Shown in pieces: positions 25,460 through 33,559 of a DNA stretch of 59,418 bases. Under the pieces are notes generated by a model. It was given only the letters and a program-made list of their open reading frames with translations. It had not been told where the DNA came from and ran no database searches. The DNA lies in contig NZ_RAWM01000047.1 of assembly GCF_003668875.1 (NCBI RefSeq), forward strand, positions 1 to 59,418. Direction: 5' to 3'. Source of the DNA: Corallococcus interemptor. GTDB taxonomy: Bacteria > Myxococcota > Myxococcia > Myxococcales > Myxococcaceae. Each line of letters starts with the position of its first letter. Position 1 is the first letter of the stretch. Made by a program: the position numbers and the translations under genes.

Positions 25460-26748
25460 GCCGTGGTTCCTCCAGGAAGGGTCGTCTGCGTCTGCGGAAT
25501 GCTTTCAGCGGCGCGCGTGCGCTGCTGGCGCGCCAGGTACAGGGCCACCGCCAGCCACAGCGCGGCCACGGGCACGGCCGCCAAGGACAGGCCCGTCATG
25601 CCCAGGCCCAATGCCGTCAAGCCGCCCTGCAGCCACGCGCTCAGCGTGTCGCTGCCGCGGTACACCACCGTGTCGATGAAGCTCTTGGACTTGTAGCGGG
25701 CCTCGCGGTCCACCGTGGTGAACAGGATTTCGCGCGACGGGCGCTCCAGCGCGTAGTGGCTCGCGCCCCGCAGCGACTTGACGGCGATGAGCACCGCCAG
25801 CACCGGCGCGAACGCCAGCACGCCAAAGCCCACCAGCGTGAGCACCGGCGCCACCGCCATGGCCACGCCCAATCCCAGACGGGAGATGACCCGCCCGGTG
25901 ACGAGCGTCTGGATGGCCAGCGTCAGCACCTGCACCCAGAAGTCGATGTCCGCGAACGCCGCCGTGCGCGCCGCCGCGTCCTTCGCCAGCGACGCGACCA
26001 ACTGCACCTCCTGGTAGTACAGGAACGTGGAGGTCGCCGCGTACAGCAGCACTTGCAGGCCCAGCGCGAGCAGGAACGGCGACGTCACCAGCAGCCGCAG
26101 GCCCGCGAGCATCCCGCCGCCCACCGGCCCCTCGCGCGTCGCGGGCTGGTGCTGCACGTCCCTGGCCCAGTGGCCCAGGCGGCCCACGCACTGCGCGCTC
26201 ACCTCCAGCATCACCGCGGACACGAGGATGAGGTTCACCGGCCCCACCGGCTCGGCGAGTCTGCCCACCAGGAACGGGCCGACAATCATGCCCGTGGTGC
26301 CGCCCGCGGCGATGAAGCCGAAGAGCCGCTTGCCCTGGTCGCTGGCGAACACGTCCGCCATGAAGCTCCAGAAGATGGAGACGACGAACAGGTTGTAGAC
26401 GCTCAGCCAGACGTAGAAGGCGCGCGCCACGGTCTCCTTCGCCACGCCCCACTTGAGCAGCGCGAAGAAGGCCAGCAGGTTCAAGAGGAAGAAGCGGTAG
26501 ACGCGCGGCACCACCACGCGCCGGGGGTAGCGCGCCACCAGCGCGGAGAAGGCCGGCACCGCCAGCAGCATCACCACGAAGGTGACGGTGAAGAGCCAGG
26601 GCAGGTGCTTCACGTCGCCCGCGGTGCCCATCTCGTTGCGGATGGGCCGCAGGATGGCGTAGCCGCACATCAGCGTGAAGAAGTAGACGAACGCCCCGAG
26701 GACCGCCCCCACCTCCTCGTCACGGACGTCCACGAAGCGCTTGAGCAT
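25456..26748 (-). CDS. NTP/NDP-exchange-like or MFS membrane carrier
   Basis: This 430-residue protein has about 11-12 hydrophobic segments. It opens VRDEEVGAVLGAFVYFFTLM with CGYAILRPIRNEMG, resembling the ATP/ADP-translocase-like (NTT/Tlc-related) group found in free-living bacteria. Further matches are SIFWSFMADVF, LFGFIAAGGTTGMIVGP and RYKSKSFIDTVVYRGSD. Bacterial members outside obligate parasites are mostly uncharacterised, so nucleotide transport is a family-level inference only. The gene is first in an operon with the Tat-exported epimerase. Confidence 0.75.
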   Translation of the reverse strand: MLKRFVDVRDEEVGAVLGAFVYFFTLMCGYAILRPIRNEMGTAGDVKHLPWLFTVTFVVMLLAVPAFSALVARYPRRVVVPRVYRFFLLNLLAFFALLKWGVAKETVARAFYVWLSVYNLFVVSIFWSFMADVFASDQGKRLFGFIAAGGTTGMIVGPFLVGRLAEPVGPVNLILVSAVMLEVSAQCVGRLGHWARDVQHQPATREGPVGGGMLAGLRLLVTSPFLLALGLQVLLYAATSTFLYYQEVQLVASLAKDAAARTAAFADIDFWVQVLTLAIQTLVTGRVISRLGLGVAMAVAPVLTLVGFGVLAFAPVLAVLIAVKSLRGASHYALERPSREILFTTVDREARYKSKSFIDTVVYRGSDTLSAWLQGGLTALGLGMTGLSLAAVPVAALWLAVALYLARQQRTRAAESIPQTQTTLPGGTTA

Positions 26749-26771
26749 GATGGCGGCGCCCTCAACGCCAC

Positions 26772-26801
26772 GGCTGGCAGGCTATTCCCTGCCTGCCAGC
26801 C
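26772..26801 (-). terminator. Hairpin after aminotransferase gene
   Basis: GGCTGGCAGGC (26772-26782) and GCCTGCCAGCC (26791-26801) form a perfect 11-bp stem with an 8-base loop, between the aminotransferase stop and the carrier start. Confidence 0.6.
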
Positions 26802-26816
26802 TGTGGAGGAAAGTGG

Positions 26817-28112
26817 CTACCGGGCCGCGAGGATTTCCCGCACGGTGGCCTCCACGCGGGGCAGCGCCTCTTCGATTTCGGCCACGGAGGTGGCGCCCAC
26901 GGAGAGGCGGAACCAGCCGGTGTCCTCGGCCAGGCCGAACGCCTGGAAGGGCACCACGGCGAAGCGGGCCTTCTCCAGCAGGCGCTTGCGGATGGCGTCG
27001 TTGGTGGCGAGCCCGTCCTTGCCCACCACGTCGAAGCGCACCGTGAGGTAGATGGCGCCCTGCGGCGCGATGGCCTCCACCGGCAGGCCCGCGTCCTTCA
27101 TGCGCTGGAAGCCCTTGTAGAGGGCCTCCAGGCGCACGTCGACGCGCTGGCGCATCGTCGTCAGGAAGGACTCGGTGGCCTGGGTGTCGTCCAGGTAGCG
27201 CGCGGTGGCCAGCTGTTCAGCCTTGGGGGCCCAGGCGCCCACGTGGCCCAGCACGTCGCGCATGCGGGAGATAATGGTGGGCGCGCCCACGCCCCAGCCC
27301 ACGCGCACGCCGGTGGCGGCGAAGGCCTTGCTGATGCCGTCCACGAACACGGTGTACGGCGCCATCTCCGGCACCAGCGCCACGGGCGTGACGTGCTTCT
27401 TGCCGAAGCTCAGCACCCAGTAGATGTGGTCGTACATCAGGATGAGGGGCTTCTGGCCGCGCCCCTCGCGCGCGCGGTTCTCCTCCACGATGCGCTGGCA
27501 GATGGCGCGCAGGGCCTCCGGGTCGATCATCGTGCCGGTGGGGTTGAGCGGGCTGCACAGGCACAACAGGCGCGCGGTGGACAGGTGCGGCTCCAGCTGC
27601 GCCAGCGTGGGCATGAAGCCCGCTGCCGCGTCCGTCGTGACGACCACGCTCTTCGCGCCCAGCATGTGGGCGTAGTGGTTGTTGTTCCACGACGGGACCG
27701 GGTAGATGACGACGTCCCCCGGGTCGAGCACCGCGCGGAAGATGGCGTAGATGACCGGCCGCGCGCCGCCCGCGATGGTGATGCCCTCCAGCGGGTACTT
27801 CAGCCCCAGGGAGCGCTCGTAGAAGCGCTGCACGGCCTGGCGCAGGTCCAGCACGCCGTCGGACGGCGGGTAGTTCGTCTCACCGGCCTGGAGCGCGGCG
27901 CCAATCTGGTCGCGCAGGCCGTCCGGGATGGGGAACTCCTTCGGGCTGAAGTCCCCCACGGTGAGGTTGCACACCTTGTTGCCCTTGGCCACGAGCTCGC
28001 GGATCTCCGCCGCGATGCGGAGGATTTCGCTGCCCACGAGCCCACGCGCCATGGTGCTCACGGTGGTGTCGTCGCGAGAGGGACGCGGGAGGGAGGTCAG
28101 GTCGAGGGCCAT
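26817..28112 (-). CDS. Class I/II PLP-dependent aminotransferase
   Basis: This 431-residue fold-type I enzyme has the PLP lysine in VDGISKAFAATGVRVGWG (about residue 265). The substrate-binding Asn lies in SPLNPTGTM (about 190), Tyr/Asp in LMYDHIYWVL (about 225) and the carboxylate Arg in WFRLSVGATS (about 400). It resembles aspartate/aromatic aminotransferases (AspC/PatA-like). The opening VSTMARGLVGSEILRIAAEI fits that group. The ATG at 28112 has GGAGAG upstream; longer in-frame ORFs upstream are antisense to the AMIN lipoprotein and were rejected. Amino donor and acceptor cannot be specified. Confidence 0.88.
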   Translation of the reverse strand: MALDLTSLPRPSRDDTTVSTMARGLVGSEILRIAAEIRELVAKGNKVCNLTVGDFSPKEFPIPDGLRDQIGAALQAGETNYPPSDGVLDLRQAVQRFYERSLGLKYPLEGITIAGGARPVIYAIFRAVLDPGDVVIYPVPSWNNNHYAHMLGAKSVVVTTDAAAGFMPTLAQLEPHLSTARLLCLCSPLNPTGTMIDPEALRAICQRIVEENRAREGRGQKPLILMYDHIYWVLSFGKKHVTPVALVPEMAPYTVFVDGISKAFAATGVRVGWGVGAPTIISRMRDVLGHVGAWAPKAEQLATARYLDDTQATESFLTTMRQRVDVRLEALYKGFQRMKDAGLPVEAIAPQGAIYLTVRFDVVGKDGLATNDAIRKRLLEKARFAVVPFQAFGLAEDTGWFRLSVGATSVAEIEEALPRVEATVREILAAR

Positions 28113-28274
28113 GGTGCGGATCTCTCCAGTGCACGAAGGGGGGCCAGGGGACTGTGGCCGGGCGGACGCTATACGCAACGGCGCGGGTAAGGCGCATCTT
28201 CCATGGTCCCGGACCGCTGGGTGTGCAAGGACACGGGGAGTCCCCGGGTGACGGGGTTTGATGGGAGGAACCGG

Positions 28275-28928
28275 ATGCGCCTGCGACAAGGGATGTACGC
28301 GCTGGGAATGGCGTTGGGACTGCTGGGCCAGGGCTGCCAGAAGCAGGAGCCCCAGACCGTCCCCATGGACGTGCCGGCCGTGGCCCCGCCGCCCAGCACC
28401 GTGCCGCGCGAGGGCCCGGCGGCCACCGCCCCCGTGGTCCATCAGGTGCTGGACGTGAAGCCGGATGCGGGTGGGAACCCCGGGCTCGTGGACGCGGCGT
28501 GGAACACCGCGACGGTCCAGAAGCCTCGCAACGAGCCCCCGTCCATCACGCTGCGCTCGGTGCGCACCGGGACGCACGCGGACTACGACCGGACGGTGTT
28601 CGAGTTCGAGGGGCCGCGCCTGCCGGGCTACCAGCTGGGATACGTGAAGGCGCCGGTGCAGCAGTGCGGCTCCGGTGACGACGTGAAGATGCCGGGCGAG
28701 GCCGTGCTGGAGGTGCGCTTCACGCTGGCTCGGGCCCATGACGACCAGGGGCAGGCCACGGTGGCGCAGCGCTCGCTCAAGCCCGCGCTGCCGTCCGTGC
28801 TGGCGCTGGAGCGCGTGTGCGACTTCGAGGGCGAGGTGACGTGGGTGCTGGGCACTGCCCGCCGCGCCCCGTTCCGCGTGCTGGAGCTGTCCAACCCCAC
28901 GCGCCTCGTGCTGGACGTCCAGCACTGA
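28275..28928 (+). CDS. AMIN-like domain lipoprotein
   Basis: This 217-residue lipoprotein starts at an ATG preceded by GGGAGGAA. It has a signal peptide MRLRQGMYALGMALGLLGQGC with the lipobox LGQGC. After a Pro-rich tether it has one beta-rich domain (about 95-217), with YDRTVFEFEGPRLPGYQLGY at the start and PFRVLELSNPTRLVLDVQH at the end. This pattern is that of the AMIN-like domain related to the peptidoglycan- or secretin-binding AMIN fold. Its likely place is the periplasmic face of an outer or inner membrane. It is divergent from the aminotransferase gene. Confidence 0.8.
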   Translation: MRLRQGMYALGMALGLLGQGCQKQEPQTVPMDVPAVAPPPSTVPREGPAATAPVVHQVLDVKPDAGGNPGLVDAAWNTATVQKPRNEPPSITLRSVRTGTHADYDRTVFEFEGPRLPGYQLGYVKAPVQQCGSGDDVKMPGEAVLEVRFTLARAHDDQGQATVAQRSLKPALPSVLALERVCDFEGEVTWVLGTARRAPFRVLELSNPTRLVLDVQH

Positions 28929-28944
28929 GGCGCGAGGGAAGCGG

Positions 28945-29355
28945 CTACGACTTCTTCGGCGGCTGGAGGCGCTTCTTCGCGATGAGCTCGCGCGCCTCCT
29001 TCTCCGAGTCCGCGAAGTCCACGTCCACCGTCCACTTGCCGGTGAAGTAGAGCGCGAGCATCAGCGCCTTGGCGCCCGCGCGCTGGAGCGGGCCGGTGCC
29101 CAGGTAGACGTGGCCGCGGAACCACTCGGCCTTCGCCTGCGCCACCAGCAGCTCGCGCGATTCCTTCTCGATGCTGGAGGTGGACACGTCGGAGATGACG
29201 AAGATGGGTCCGTTCTTCGCCGCCTCCTGGCAGATCTCCAGCACCTTCTTCGAATCCTCCAGCTTCGAGGGCCCGTTGAACTTCAGCACCAACAGGTCCG
29301 GCTCCTCGAAGTACGCGCGATGCGCCCCGAACTCCCACTCACGATGTTTCGCCAC
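28945..29355 (-). CDS. SpoIIAA/STAS-like small protein
   Basis: This 136-residue soluble protein alternates strands and helices: LLVLKFNGPSKLEDSKKVLE, PIFVISDVSTSSIEKESREL, GHVYLGTGPLQRAGAKALML and WTVDVDFADSEKEARELI. That order resembles the SpoIIAA-like/STAS fold, and similar orphan proteins occur in myxobacteria. The GTG at 29355 begins VAKHREWEFGAHRAYFEEP; the longer frame would need a TTG at 29421. No catalytic residue is obvious. It converges with the AMIN-like lipoprotein gene. Confidence 0.6.
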   Translation of the reverse strand: MAKHREWEFGAHRAYFEEPDLLVLKFNGPSKLEDSKKVLEICQEAAKNGPIFVISDVSTSSIEKESRELLVAQAKAEWFRGHVYLGTGPLQRAGAKALMLALYFTGKWTVDVDFADSEKEARELIAKKRLQPPKKS

Positions 29356-29427
29356 GCGGTCGTGCCTCGTCCTGATCAAGAATTGCGCAGACCCGATAGC
29401 ACCGCGAACGGGGATTTCCAAGGAGAC

Positions 29428-30324
29428 TCAGGAGACCCGCTCTGTCCTCACTGACCCGGGTCGAGCACGCGCGCGCCAGGCGGAAGGGGTGACGCCGAAG
29501 CGGGTGCGGAAGCGGCGCACGAACTCGGACAGGTCTCCGAAGCCGCATGCGAAGGCGACGTCCGCGATGCGCTGCGTCCCGTCCGTCCGCAGGTGCTCGG
29601 CGGCGAGTGTCAGGCGGCGGCCCAGGATGTAGCTGTAGGGACTCTCTCCCACCACCTTGCGGAAGGTGCGCAGCAGGTGGTGGCGGCCCATGCCCAGCTC
29701 GCTGGCGAGCGCGCCCAGGGACAGGGGCTCCACGAGCCGGGCCTCCAGCCAGCGCACGGCGTCCGCCATGCGGCGCTCTTCCGTGGCGGTGACGGGGCGG
29801 GCGCTGCCTTCATGGATGCCGCTCAGCGCGGCACCCGCCATCCGCAGCGCCAGCTCCTCCGCGCCGCGCGAGCCTGGCTGCTCCGCCAGCGCCTGCACGT
29901 CCGCGATGAGCGGTGCGAGCCGCTGGAGGGGAGGCAACCGATGCGTGGGGAAGTCCGTCCGAGTCACCCCGGACAGGTCCCGGGCCACCTCTTCCATGAG
30001 CGCGGGCTCGAACGAGAAGGCGACGCAGCGGTCGCCCACGCCGTGCTCATGGCCACAGCAGAAGGACGCCTGCCGTTCCCCGAGCAGCACCGAGCCGGGC
30101 GTCAGCAGCACGCGTCCGTTCCGGGAGCGATAGGTGAAGCTGCCGGAGAGCACGGCGGAGACGGACACCGCGGCGTGCTGTTCCTCGAAAATGGGGTCCT
30201 TCGGGCCGGAGCGGCAGAGGATCTCCCGCACGCGCCACCCGTCCCCGGAAGCGAGCAGGCGCGCCGAGGTCAGGTCCACTTTCCCCAAGCCGGCCACGGT
30301 GCACACCTTCCATCCTGCCCGCAT
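29428..30324 (-). CDS. AraC-family transcriptional regulator
   Basis: This is an approximately 298-residue regulator with an N-terminal cupin-like ligand domain (VSAVLSGSFTYRSRNGRVLL, GSVLLGERQASFCCGHEHG). A C-terminal double helix-turn-helix follows: LGALASELGMGRHHLLRTFRKVVG, then IADVAFACGFGDLSEFVRRFRTRFG and TPSAWR. The start is uncertain. ATGs exist at 30348, 30345 and 30324, and the first two would overlap the start codon of the divergent gene. It probably controls that divergent gene, which is inferred from position. Confidence 0.85.
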   Translation of the reverse strand: MRAGWKVCTVAGLGKVDLTSARLLASGDGWRVREILCRSGPKDPIFEEQHAAVSVSAVLSGSFTYRSRNGRVLLTPGSVLLGERQASFCCGHEHGVGDRCVAFSFEPALMEEVARDLSGVTRTDFPTHRLPPLQRLAPLIADVQALAEQPGSRGAEELALRMAGAALSGIHEGSARPVTATEERRMADAVRWLEARLVEPLSLGALASELGMGRHHLLRTFRKVVGESPYSYILGRRLTLAAEHLRTDGTQRIADVAFACGFGDLSEFVRRFRTRFGVTPSAWRARARPGSVRTERVS

Positions 30325-30346
30325 GTCCAAACGGGGTGACGGCATC

Positions 30347-31462
30347 ATGGCGACGGAGGCAACGACAGTCACGCGGGAGCTCATCTGGCGGCGCGTGATG
30401 GATGAACTGAGCTTCGAGCATGCACGCATGCGGCGCGGCCCGGAGGGCGTGGAGCTCTCCGGACTGATTCTCGTCGTGGAGGAGGGAGCACCGCTGCGGG
30501 CGGAGTACGCCATCGTCTGCGATGGTGCATGGCGCACGCGCCGGGTGCGCGTGACGCAGGCGTGGCGCGGCGAGCACCGGACGCTCACGCTGGAGCATGA
30601 CGGGGAAGGCCTCTGGCGGAAGAACGGGCAGGTCGCGGAGGAACTGAAGGGCTGCACGGACGTGGACCTGGGCCTGACTCCCGCCACCAACGCGCTGCCC
30701 ATCCAGCGGCTGCGGCTCCAGGAAGGCAGCAGCGTGGAGCTCCGCGCGGCCTGGGTGAAGTTTCCCGCGCTGGAGGTCGTGCCCGCGAGACAGGGCTACA
30801 CGCGCGTGGGCCCCGCGCGCTACCGCTACGAGAGCCTGGAGAGCGGCTTCAACGCGATGCTGGACGTGGACGCGGACGGGCTGCCCATCGACTACGCCGG
30901 CATCTGGCGCAGGGTCGCGGACGGCCCCGCCGCACCGGGGTCCGTGACCCAGGCGTTCGTGGAGGCCCTGGTGAGCCCGGGCCCGTCGAGCGAACTGGGC
31001 GACGCGGCGGCCACCTTCGGGTGGTTGGTGGGCGGCTGGGCCGGGACCATCCAGGACCATGACGCGGACGGAAGCGTCCGTGAGAGTCAGGGCGAGTGGT
31101 GGTTCCACTGGGTGCTGGACGGACGGGCCCTGCAGGACGTGTTCATCGTGCCTTCGAGGCACGCGCCTCCGCAGTCAGGTCCCGGGGCGAACCAGCGCTA
31201 CGGCACCACGGTGCGCACGTTCGACCGGGCCGCGGACAAGTGGCAGATCACCTGGGTCAGTCCCACGGGCGGCGCCATCAACCGGCTCGCGGGAGGACGC
31301 GACGGGGACCGGCTCGTCCTGCTGGGCGAGCACCACGGGAAGCCCATCCGCTGGAGCTTCTCCGACGTCGGACCGGACCGCTTCACCTGGCGCGGCGAGG
31401 TGCAGGAAGCCGACGGTCACTGGAAGCTCCAGTCGCGCTTCGACATGCGGCGCATCGCCTGA
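30347..31462 (+). CDS. Glycolipid-binding-like (DUF1089) plus lipocalin-like two-domain protein
   Basis: This 371-residue protein has no signal peptide. The first ~190 residues resemble the putative glycolipid-binding DUF1089 fold: LSGLILVVEEGAPLRAEYAI, CTDVDLGLTPATNALPIQRL and YRYESLESGFNAMLDVDADG. The last ~145 residues resemble a DUF1579/heme-binding-like beta barrel (FGWLVGGWAGTIQDHDADGS, GEWWFHWVLDGRALQDVFIV, FTWRGEVQEADGHWKLQ). Both halves are lipid- or small-ligand-binding folds. Alternative starts are ATG 30323 and 30400. The divergent AraC gene is its likely regulator. A perfect hairpin terminates it. Confidence 0.7.
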   Translation: MATEATTVTRELIWRRVMDELSFEHARMRRGPEGVELSGLILVVEEGAPLRAEYAIVCDGAWRTRRVRVTQAWRGEHRTLTLEHDGEGLWRKNGQVAEELKGCTDVDLGLTPATNALPIQRLRLQEGSSVELRAAWVKFPALEVVPARQGYTRVGPARYRYESLESGFNAMLDVDADGLPIDYAGIWRRVADGPAAPGSVTQAFVEALVSPGPSSELGDAAATFGWLVGGWAGTIQDHDADGSVRESQGEWWFHWVLDGRALQDVFIVPSRHAPPQSGPGANQRYGTTVRTFDRAADKWQITWVSPTGGAINRLAGGRDGDRLVLLGEHHGKPIRWSFSDVGPDRFTWRGEVQEADGHWKLQSRFDMRRIA

Positions 31463-31482
31463 GCCTCCAGCCACGAGCGTTC

Positions 31483-31511
31483 AAAACCTGTCCGACTGTC
31501 GGACAGGTTTT
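31483..31511. terminator. Bidirectional intrinsic terminator
   Basis: AAAACCTGTCCGAC (31483-31496) and GTCGGACAGGTTTT (31498-31511) are perfect 14-base arms around a single base, with A and T runs at the outer ends. It lies between two converging genes (stops at 31462 and 31532) and suits termination in both directions. Confidence 0.85.
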
Positions 31512-31531
31512 TCGGCACGCTGCACCGGAGG

Positions 31532-33523
31532 TCATTCACTTCGCAGCCGGGCAGCGGCGGCGTCCAGCCGGGTCAGCAGGTCCGCGTGGCGGGTTCGTGA
31601 CTCGGATCCGCCCGCGCGCAGCGCCATGGCGAGCACCTGGGGCAGGTTGAGCGCGGCCCCCGAGCGCAGCCGCTGCTGGTAGTGCGCGGCCCAGTCCGTG
31701 GGGATGCGCAGCGACCAGTTGCGCGCGTCCACGGTGCCCGGCGCGTTGTACGTGTCCGGCATGCCCAGCAGGTCCGCGAAGAACACCATCACGCTGCGCG
31801 CCCGGCTGGCGAACAGGTCCGCGAACTTCGCCTGCGCGAGCAGCCCCGGGTCCTCCGCCAGCTCCCGTGCGAACGCCTCGCGTCCCTCCACTTCGGGATG
31901 CAGGCGCTCGGCGAGGTAATCCGCCTGGGCGCGCAGGCCGTGCTTCCACTGCCACTCGGACACGAGCCGCCAGAGCGACTTCGTGTCGTGGTTGCCCACC
32001 ATCACCCAGTCCTCGGGGGCCACGTTCTCGCTGCGGTACACGTCCGCCGGGTTCTTCAGGTCCGCTTTCTGCGTGACGCGGAAGCGGCCCAGGCCATCGC
32101 GCGCCATCACCCGTGACAGCTCGTACGGCAGCGTGCTCAGCACTTCACACAGCACGTCCTCGCGGGCCCGGCCGTGCGCGCGCGCCGTGCGCACCACGGA
32201 GTCGAAGAGGATGGCGTACCGGACCACCTGCGCCTCCGTGAGTCCCCTCACCCAGCCATCCGCGTGGCGCGGCACGGACCGGTCCAACTGCTCCGGCGCC
32301 ACGATGGAGTACCGCGCCAGCTCCGGGTGGTCCGGCAGGTCCGGCGAGGAGAACAGCCGCGCCCCACCCTGCACCGCCCGCAGCGGATCCACCGAGCCCG
32401 CGCGGTACACCCACGGGCACACCAGCCCGTGCGGATGGTCGATGCGCAGCCCGTCGTACTCGGACAGCATCTTGCCCAGCCGCGCGTCCAGGTAGCGCAG
32501 CACGGGCCCGGGACCGGAGCCGTCCGGCGCGACGTACTGCTCGGGGTCCAGCACCGGGTAGTTCCACGGCTGGCCCTCCGGGTTGGTGCGGCTGGGAGGC
32601 GCGCCCATGAGGTACGCCCCCAGGAACAGCCCCTGCCGCGCCCACGTGTCCCGGGGCGAGAAGCCAATCTGCAGGTCCCCGTACAACTTGAGGCCCCAGG
32701 CCCCCGCGCGCTCGCGAAGCAGCCCGTGCTGCTCGTGCACGAGGAACTGGCGGAAGGCGTACTGCTCCACCGCGTCGGCTTCGGAGAGGAGCAGCTCGCG
32801 GATGCGCGCCTCCGCCTGCATGACCTCACCGGCACGCGGCGCGAACAGGCGCCCGTCCAACGAATCCGCCCAACCTCGCCAGTCATCCGGCGTGTGATGC
32901 CGGGCGGCGAGCACATCGAAGAGCGCATCCCGCTCCAGCCACTCGCGGTGCTCCAGGCGGAAGTCCGCGAAGCGGCGGATGAGCGCGAGGATGGACGCGG
33001 GAGCATCCACGCGGTCCCGCTCACGCCGGAAGGTGTCCCACGCCTCCTGGAGCGCAAGCGTCTGGCCCCGGCACGCGGCGGAGTAGCGGGCCTCCGGTCC
33101 CTTGTCCCCGGGCATTTCGGAGACGAGCCGCGCCAGGGTGTCCGTGGACAGCAGCGCGCCCCACGGCCCGTGCGGATCCGTGAGCGGCGCGAGCGCCACG
33201 TTCAGCGTGTTGCGTGAGAACAGCGTGCCGTCATACGGCGACGGGTTGTGCGCGGTGGTCTGCCCCTGCGGCCCCAGCTGGATGCCGGTGAAGCCCAGGT
33301 CCCGAGCGAAGGCGAGGAAGCGAGCGGCCCCCTCGGAGTACGGCGAGCCCCGCCCCAGGTCCTCTCCGGGGAGCCCGGGGAAGCTGGGGTCATGGATGCT
33401 CAGGACCCAGCGGGTGACCCCCAGCGCCTCCAGGGCTTCGGTGATGAGCGAGCGGTGCGAATCGGGCAGCGGTGACAGGAGCTCCACACTCCCGACCCTA
33501 TGGCCCCGAGCCCCATGCGCCAA
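31532..33523 (-). CDS. malQ: 4-alpha-glucanotransferase (GH77)
   Basis: This approximately 650-663-residue amylomaltase transfers maltodextrin segments between glucans. The nucleophile Asp is in [15 protein letters not shown] (about 360), the acid/base Glu in [14 protein letters not shown] (about 460) and the third Asp in [11 protein letters not shown] (about 513). [13 protein letters not shown] and [12 protein letters not shown] also fit GH77. The acid/base region (CEVLST) differs from the commoner AEDLG, marking a divergent branch. The start is uncertain: TTG 33523 has AAGGAA upstream, while GTG 33487 begins directly at [13 protein letters not shown]. It converges on the strong terminator at 31483. 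Confidence 0.88.
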   Translation of the reverse strand: MAHGARGHRVGSVELLSPLPDSHRSLITEALEALGVTRWVLSIHDPSFPGLPGEDLGRGSPYSEGAARFLAFARDLGFTGIQLGPQGQTTAHNPSPYDGTLFSRNTLNVALAPLTDPHGPWGALLSTDTLARLVSEMPGDKGPEARYSAACRGQTLALQEAWDTFRRERDRVDAPASILALIRRFADFRLEHREWLERDALFDVLAARHHTPDDWRGWADSLDGRLFAPRAGEVMQAEARIRELLLSEADAVEQYAFRQFLVHEQHGLLRERAGAWGLKLYGDLQIGFSPRDTWARQGLFLGAYLMGAPPSRTNPEGQPWNYPVLDPEQYVAPDGSGPGPVLRYLDARLGKMLSEYDGLRIDHPHGLVCPWVYRAGSVDPLRAVQGGARLFSSPDLPDHPELARYSIVAPEQLDRSVPRHADGWVRGLTEAQVVRYAILFDSVVRTARAHGRAREDVLCEVLSTLPYELSRVMARDGLGRFRVTQKADLKNPADVYRSENVAPEDWVMVGNHDTKSLWRLVSEWQWKHGLRAQADYLAERLHPEVEGREAFARELAEDPGLLAQAKFADLFASRARSVMVFFADLLGMPDTYNAPGTVDARNWSLRIPTDWAAHYQQRLRSGAALNLPQVLAMALRAGGSESRTRHADLLTRLDAAAARLRSE

Positions 33524-33559
33524 CCGTTCCTTGAGGGTGACGCGAGCATCCGGTCCGCG

